Shown piece by piece: positions 47,416 to 60,000 of a stretch of DNA of 60,000 nt. Below the pieces are notes generated by a model. It was not told the DNA's origin. It saw only the letters and a list, made by a program, of their open reading frames with translations, and did no database searches. The translations under genes were made by a program, and so were the position numbers. Each line of letters begins with the position of its first letter. The stretch's first letter is position 1. This DNA comes from Lingula anatina (taxonomy: Eukaryota > Brachiopoda > Lingulata > Lingulida > Lingulidae): NCBI RefSeq assembly GCF_001039355.2, contig NW_019774070.1, positions 64,001 through 124,000 on the forward strand, written 5' to 3'.

Positions 47416-49768
47416 TTAAAGTGTGGTCTCCGCTCTTGTGACTACAGGCACGTGACTGGAATCCTGTTGGCTCTCTTGAGTTTCGTCATTGTCATTGTTG
47501 TCGCTGTCGGTGTCAGCACCATCTGATAGCTCTAAAGATTGAAAAACAAAACCCCCATGATGTGATTAAATTTCAAGGCGCTTAATGTTCTTTAAGTAGT
47601 TCGAAACACTTAAGATATCAAAATGAACTTGAGACTGTATATCAGTTTAAGTCATCCTATTCTCAAAATGCAATATAAATATAAGCTGTCGAATAGCTGG
47701 AATATCTAATTCTAACTAGCATTTAATTCACTTCTTTTAGCAATTAGATAAATCTTTCACGTAACGTTAGACTGAATTGTACCACATGCTGCTGCGAGCA
47801 TCTAGAGAAAATTAATATATTCTATTAAGTTGCTCGTGATTTCGTTTACGCCTTATATTCCCCCGTCCCTCCAGCCCCACACGCGCACGCGCGCTCACCG
47901 GGATGCGTGGTTCCTTCTACCGCACAGGCCAAGTGCTCACGGTGGGGGTCTTGTCGCAGGATCTTGATGAGCCTCTGGAAAACCTTCACATTCTTAGACT
48001 TCAGTATTTCGAGGAATTTTCTGGATCTCTGTGGTTTCTGCGCTGTATTCCTTAGTGCCTCAAGTTCAGCCTCTTCTATAATGCCATCCTGGTAGAGTTT
48101 GTCCAGGAGATCTTGACCAGAGGCGGTGTCCAGGTGATAGCCCAATCCGTCCACTAGGCGTGTGTAGTGACGTCGTATGTTCTCCAGATATAACTCTTTC
48201 TGTTTGCGATCTGTAATATTTACAGTTTACTTTAGATGATGGAGTAATTCATACCATCTTTAATGTTTTCACTTGTAAACCAAAAAGAAAAAATAAAAAA
48301 GAATATAAAAAAGGGACAAAATGCAATAGGCAACCGTAGTGACCAAAACACGTGGTAAATGTTTGGGTCATATTAAAATGACTTGCAAGGCCACCAATGA
48401 TACACACATGAAACATAAATAAATAGATATAATATAGAGTCATTATCTTGTTTTAGGCCTACCTGTTGAAAGTTTTCCCTTTCTCCAGGTTTTCATAAAA
48501 GCCCTTAACGTGGCCAAATTGGATCTTTTGTCACCCGCGGTTGATGCGTTTATCTTAGCGGCGCATGGCTCCAGGATTTTCTTTATGTCGGAAAGTATAG
48601 CCTTGAGTTCTCTGCTTGACATGCTCGACTCAATCCCCTTATTGGCTAATTTAATGCAATTAAGAGTAGTCAAATTGTCTTCTTCCGCCTTCGCTGTCCT
48701 CTCGTCTTCTTTTTCCAACGCCTCTTGAACCTGGGTTCTGATTTCTTCCACTTGTATGTCCTTTTTACGAGTGACTTCTTCAAGTGTCTTCTGTTTATCC
48801 AATAACTCGTCTGTAAGACGTTGCAGCTGGGCATTCTTGTCGTTAAAGTTTTTTGACTGCTCAGTTGCCAGATGATGTATCCGATCCATAGCACTGATTT
48901 GTTCTTGAATAGTATGTTGCAAGGCGGAGCGCTCATCTTCAAGTTTCTTTATCTCTGCCATCAGTTCAGCGACATTTTGTTGCAAATTTTCTTGGGTTTT
49001 CTTAAGGGTTAAATTGGCGACGTCGAGGGATGTTTGCAGCGTAGCTTTCTGGGCCTCAAGTTGTTGTACTTGTTCAGCATATTTATCCTTTTGCTTCACT
49101 GTTTTTTGAAGCATTTGTTGGGTCTCCTCTTTCTCGGCTCGTTCGTCCTGAAGTTCGGAGGTAATTTTCATCTTCTCTTCTCTTAACTTTTTCACACTGC
49201 TCTTTGCAAGATCGAGTTCCGTCTGAGTGTTGTGCAGCTCGCCATTTGTTTTACCCAGGGTATACCGAAGTTGTCCTCTCTCAGACTCGGCGGCGCAAAG
49301 TGTAGCTTGTAGCTTCTCGTTTTCTTTACTTAGGTCTTGAAGTTTAACTAACTGAACCTCTTTTTCTTTTCTCTCTCTTTCAACGCTCCTCTTAAACTCC
49401 TCTTTTTTGATATTCAACTGCTGCAACTCTTCAAACAGTTTTTTCCTCTGACTTTTTTCTTTCTCGAGATTTTCCTTCATGCCCTCTACCTCAGATGTTA
49501 GCTGCTGAACCATATCTTGCTGCTGATCGACCTCTATGCCCATCTGCTGGATGCGTGAATTCTTGTCTAAATTTTCGTGGCGAAGACGACGGATTTCACC
49601 TTCTATCTTTTGCCCTATGGTCTGAAATTCATGCAGCACGTCTTGTTTGGCAATGTCGACAGCATGACCAAGACTGTTAACGTTGTCACTGCCGTCGTAA
49701 CTGCCTTCATAACCGCTGTCAAAAGACGAATTTTCAATCGGACTGCTCTTAAGTAGCGCCGCCGACAT
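47416..49768 (-). CDS. Coiled-coil protein with C-terminal CARD, gene 4 (unit 3, likely allele of gene 3)
   Basis: Exons 49768-48463, 48210-47899 and 47531-47416 give 577 residues. The architecture is the same as gene 3: N-terminal DSGYEGS motif, long coiled coil, CARD at about 442-532, acidic tail ending ETTL. By eye, exon 1 differs from gene 3 at about 25 bases, roughly two thirds of them changing the residue (for example Y/C in the DSG motif, R/E, S/F, H/D, L/R). The CARD exon differs at about three residues (QDGII/QEGVI, GTTHP/GTKHP). The non-coding first exon is predicted to end at 49948. It is intact and expressible. Confidence 0.87.
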
Positions 49769-50166
49769 TTTTCTATATCAAAATAAATTTAAATTGAATC
49801 GTAAATAAACTTTACTCAACAATTTTACTAGAAAAATCACATCAAAACAAATCACATCAAAACAAAAGCAATATTTAACTACAACTACCGATTTAATTAA
49901 TTTATTCTATATCAATACATAAAACAACAGACGGTCTCCAACATTACCTGTAGATTCGCCGAGGTGTATAATCAAAATGAACTGAAGTTGGATGTACAGC
50001 TTATCGAACACTTTTGCGACAATGACATCTGATAAAGACTGAAAACTTCCCACTAGAATTCCTAGTTGTCAACCTTCCAAAGTCTCATTCACTAAGAGCC
50101 TTTTCTGAAAAGTTAATGTTTGCTTGCGACCCTGAACAAGTTATTGTGTCACTGACCTTTACATTG

Positions 50167-50176
50167 TGCTGAGTCA
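50167..50176 (-). promoter_or_regulatory. TGCTGAGTCA site, unit 3
   Basis: Same ten bases and position as in units 1 and 2, 399 bp upstream of the CARD gene 4 ATG. Confidence 0.45.
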
Positions 50177-50767
50177 TGTGATTTCTACCTACGTCAGTCG
50201 GTTTTAGAGAGAGCTTTAGAGAGTATTTAATTCAATGATTAAAATTAAATGTACCGTAGGTTTTTTTTGGCATCATTTTATTTCCTTTTTAATCATCATC
50301 ATTTCTATTTTCTTAGTTTTTTTCAAATTATTATTTTGTATTATATGCTGTACATTATGTTATTGTTCTCGTTGTTTACATTGGCAGTTGCTTTTAAACA
50401 AAAAATATATTGGGATTGACATCCATTCTACCTTTACTAGCATACCGCTAGTGAGGTAGCAATACTAACAAATCCAGACACAATGAAGTGGGGAGAGGGG
50501 CAATGGCAGTCGTTTTTGTCTTGCCTATTTTACTCTAATGTGTAGGTCGCAAAGACAGAAACTTGCCTGGTTTTGTCTCGTTTTGCTTGCTTTACTCTGC
50601 TTTGGCGCAGAGAAAGATCGACCACTGAATAATCAATTTATCACTGAGTATTTTTTCTTACTTGTTAGAGAAATATTGACACAAGCACTCGTGCTGCGTT
50701 TGCCGCGTGTTAGACATTGTGCAATGCAGTGCACTGAATGCCAATCTGGTGATTTTAGATATGACGA

Positions 50768-50779
50768 GGGGATTTTCCC
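50768..50779. promoter_or_regulatory. kappaB-like site, unit 3 (variant sequence)
   Basis: Unit 3 has GGGGATTTTCCC where units 1 and 2 have GGGGAATTCCCC. Both fit the Rel consensus GGGRNNYYCC, so the bases changed but the predicted site survived. Confidence 0.5.
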
Positions 50780-51763
50780 TCATCGATCCATTTTTACTGC
50801 GGCAGCGACATTGTCCTGGTTGTTCTGAATAGAGGTAACGACCTGTCAAAGATCAGCTTGCATTCCATAGGCAGAGGGGGTGACGATATACCTTTGTAAA
50901 CTACCACGCTCGCTGGAAGTAACCAGCTATTTTTAGTTGCCTATACTAATCACTGCGATTTTAAATCGTCACTTCGACAAAACCAAGACCTCGTTTAAAG
51001 AAGAGATTCTATTTATTAATTCTTTTACACAACATCATCATTATTCTAATCGTCATTTTTCTCGGCGTGTACCTTTCCCTCACCCAACCATATTTTATCT
51101 TTTGGCTACTTGAAATATCTTGACAATTAAATTACTTTTTAATCAGTATAGTAAAAATTACTTATTAAAAAGAATAAAGATTTACGTATTTACATAATTA
51201 AGAGATGATGAAGGCGATCAAGGTGATTACTTTTTTTATCACACAACATGACAGCAAACTCCAGGGAATGAAATCATGTGGAATTATTTACGGCACATAT
51301 TTATTTTTAAATTTTCTTATCACACATGAAAAAATGTCCGCAACATTTATCCATATCCTGGCTAAATACAAAATACTGACTTGAAATAATAATAATACCC
51401 TCATAATGAAACTATTACGGATGTAATGTACTCCCAAGTCATTATGAGTATTTTTTATTGCAAAGTGTGAAATACGTTAACAAGGTTCACTGAGGAAGAG
51501 CACTCCACCTGATGATAACGGCTTAAATGTCTTATGATTATTGACATTTTACAGTTTTTTTCCAAATATAATTTTCACCTCCAGAAAACTTCCAGAACTT
51601 ATAAATAGGATTTTAAGACAACTGTAACTCACCCTTTCCTTCCTGCATAAAAATTTTACTGTAATAGATAAGGCAAAAGTGGAAAATGATATATTTTAGA
51701 AAAATTATGTGAAATAGTCCTAAAACAAAATGTATATTTATATTGGTATTTAAATTATATTCA

Positions 51764-52121
51764 TCATAAAGATGATAACACACTTCCTCCTTGTACTTTT
51801 TTCACCATTTCATCAACTGCATTTAACAACAGTTGCAAATCTTCCTCTCTAGAAAGTCTATGATCTCCATCTTTTCTTAGTATCACATCAATGTCATTAC
51901 TTTCTAATTTTTGCATTAAAGAAAGTGAAAGCATGTACGGTACGGCATCATCTTTGACTCCATGCAACAATCTGATTGGCCGATGGACTGGAATAGTTGG
52001 AAAATGCAGAATATTGTGTTGTCGAGAGTCAAGAAGAAAGTCTCTTGTCATGATGAACTGTCCATAGGAGGAGGGGTAGTCCACTTCCCCTGTAGTCATG
52101 ATTTTCTCTTGAACCTGAGGA

Positions 52122-52152
<31 letters not shown>

Positions 52153-53618
52153 GAGCATGGAAAAAATGTTATTTTTTCATTTGCTGTATTATGGTACAGA
52201 TAATTTTGGTGCTTATACTGGAAAAAGGTATGTAAGACAAAATATGTGGCAATATTTAAAGCTATGTTTCAACTAAAAAATAATAAAAAAATATGAAAAA
52301 ATTAATGAATTGAAAAATAAATAAAAAGAAAAATAAGATTAAATAAAACAATCATTTTTTAATAATTTATGCACACCTTTATACTCATAAACTTAAAATA
52401 CTTGTTAAATCTGAGACAAACACAAATATAATTTTATTTACCTGTTTTGGCATCTGTTGAAATTTTCTGTCAGGAAAATCTGGTGAGGCTGCAATTCCAA
52501 TAAAGGCCTGTACTCTCTCAGGCCTCTCCATGGCTGCTATAAGACCCAGCCAGCCACCCATACTGGAACCTACAATAATCTGAAATGATGAGGATTAATG
52601 ACAATTATGGGTGGTGCATTACTACTGTCGTGTTTGGTCCCGCTTAATTTTGACTACATGTTATCTAACCCTTACCTGGCTGGTCACAATAGATGCTAAA
52701 CTATTGCCGAAGGCTATTTATTTTGAAAAAAAGAGGAAGAAATAAAAAAAGCTCATTTGATACTGGGGCACCTACTTGTGGTCCCTGTGTTAACAGATCC
52801 AGTACATCCAGTACATCTTCCTTCCAGTGGCTCAGGGTAGCCTCACGGGGGTCACCAGGGGAGGCCCCACAACACTGGTAGTCAAACCTTAATATATATA
52901 TATACACAACTTTATTGCTATTAATATAATGTATTGGGTTGAAAAAACAAAGACCCGAAACAGAAATACCCCTACCACCACCACAATACCAAAGACCCAC
53001 TTATCAATATGGCACATGTACCCGTTACTGGCACTGCATGGTACCAATATGTACTGAGTATAGTAGTACAGCATACTAACAGAAATATAGTTTTCATATT
53101 CATTTATGGAGATTATACTAACATCTCTTTCTATATTTTATGCCAGTAATAACTGTGAAGGCCAGTGTTATAATTTTCAGATAATTTCCAGTAAGTTTTA
53201 CATCTATAAATGTCAAACATTTTGCACCACAACAACCCACAAATAAAAAGAAAAGTTAAATAAAATAAAAATTTGTAACGACGCAACAAACAGTCACTGT
53301 AATCTATTCATTTAATATAAAAAAGAACAGAAAGTACCTGACATATGCCAATTTTTTCTTCCTACAAAATTCCTCCAACATTGTAGCTTTCTCTCCCATC
53401 ATAGTCGACCAGTAACCAGAGCAGAAGACGACTCCCGGAGAACCGCCCTCTGTCTTACGGAAAGCTATCGTTCTCTTTCCATTTCTTTCTAACGTTTTCG
53501 CTTCAGAACACCCTGCCATATTCCTACGCGAGACATAACTCAAATTCTCACTTGTTACAAGTGACTTCCTGAAGATTTGTCCATGAATTCTCCTGCAAGC
53601 GACCAAACTGACCTGCAT
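51764..53618 (-). CDS. ABHD10: ABHD10-like mitochondrial serine hydrolase, copy C
   Basis: Exons 53618-53338, 52887-52776, 52579-52442 and 52114-51764 give 293 residues, with the same exon lengths as copy B and a complete triad (GSSMGGW, GVKDDAVP, DGDHRLS). It differs from copy B by very few residues (for example SENLSYVS for SVNLSNVS, GGSVLSSL for GGNVLSSL). It is head-to-head with the complete KAT7 copy, start codons 336 bp apart. Probably one of two alleles of a single ABHD10 gene. Confidence 0.92.
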
Positions 53619-53953
53619 TTCAAGGTCCAACCTTGACCCATTTCTTGAAGGTCAATGTGTTAATAAATTTCTCGAATGGTGTCACTTCTGTGCGCTCACA
53701 AATACTACAGTAACCAGTTTACATACTTAAAGGAGGGCTCTTATTTTGTAATAATCCTCGATTTTTGCTAATGTCTAGATATTGTGCAGATCAATACCAA
53801 AACATATATGTCGTAATATAATTTTGTCTACCACCAATGGGTACGTACATTTAAGTACCCATTGATGATAAACCGCGCCATTTCTTTTTTTCAGACTGTG
53901 GTAAATAGCTAAACTGACAAATTAAGGTAAAAATCCTTTTCTGAGGGGCCAAA
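53619..53953. promoter_or_regulatory. bidirectional promoter between ABHD10 and KAT7 (unit 3 copy)
   Basis: The counterpart of 45073-45406. Here the palindrome arms AATGGGTAC and GTACCCATT (about 53837-53864) are perfect over 9 bp, whereas the unit 2 copy has mismatches. Confidence 0.55.
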
Positions 53954-59754
<5,801 letters not shown>

Positions 59755-60000
59755 TAATAACAGTGCTCTCCACATATTGCCAATACTTTGGAACCAGTCA
59801 ATTTGTACTAATTACATTAAGATTTGTGTTAGGCAGTGATTTATAAGCTCATAACAAAGAAAGAATATTGTTATTTCATAAAATTTGTCAGAGATATAAT
59901 CCCAAGCTGTAGCAGTGATAAGTCATACGGAGTCTTTTGTAGTTTGTAACATAATCAGAGGTCACTCTTTCTTTACACCATCTGACTTATTTAAATGAGT

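Larger units (their letters stand above)
49775..51763. other. upstream region of CARD gene 4
   Basis: Same organisation as 40981-43290 without the 0.3 kb insertion. It contains the first-exon donor (49948), TGCTGAGTCA (50167) and a kappaB-like word (50768). No further gene was recognised. Confidence 0.5.

Overview
The window is nuclear DNA from an animal. Genes are split by short GT-AG introns, the sequence is AT-rich, microsatellites are common, and the recognisable proteins are metazoan (nicastrin, SDHC, CKS1/2, ABHD10, KAT7/HBO1). Dense MITE-type transposons, tandem CARD genes and apparently unmerged haplotypes suggest a highly heterozygous marine invertebrate such as a cephalochordate, hemichordate or mollusc. 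I cannot name the species. Single 'n' characters (19345, 41526, 46857, 55531, 58858) and a 20-n run (7380-7399) look like assembly joins.

Left part, 1-11.3 kb: conserved housekeeping genes. The last ten exons of nicastrin (+) are followed by a three-exon CKS1/CKS2 gene (-). CKS lies head-to-head with a complete six-exon SDHC gene (+).

Middle, 11.3-24 kb: mostly mobile DNA. A 3.7 kb transposon with arms of about 0.75 kb in inverted orientation (12959-16691) is full of YY1-like CCAAGATGGC words. Two Harbinger-type MITEs sit back to back at 16786-17228, another MITE at 19060-19343, and a TA-flanked MITE carrying a tRNA-like segment at 20967-21645. Between them are the C-terminal exons of a gulonolactone/arabinonolactone-oxidase-like FAD enzyme whose FAD-binding exons are not visible.

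Right part, 24.4-60 kb: four minus-strand genes encode long coiled coils followed by a C-terminal CARD and an acidic tail, a plausible innate immune or death-signalling scaffold family. Three of them lie in a repeated unit with ABHD10 (CARD gene, then ABHD10 upstream of it). Unit 1 (about 28.25-35.8 kb) breaks inside ABHD10 intron 2, leaving only its last two exons. Units 2 (35.83-46.86 kb) and 3 (46.86-55.3 kb) are nearly identical, meet at a single n, and each continues into the head-to-head KAT7 gene. They are most likely two haplotypes laid end to end. KAT7 then runs to the window edge, with exon 9 again present twice around an n.

The best candidate for something new is the CARD/coiled-coil array. 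Its three unit members share a kappaB-like palindrome about 1 kb upstream, a TGCTGAGTCA (AP-1/Maf/Nrf-type) site near the proposed promoter, a DSG-type serine motif at the N-terminus and an ETTL C-terminus fitting a class I PDZ ligand. The coiled coil has diverged far more than the neighbouring ABHD10 exons in the same duplication.
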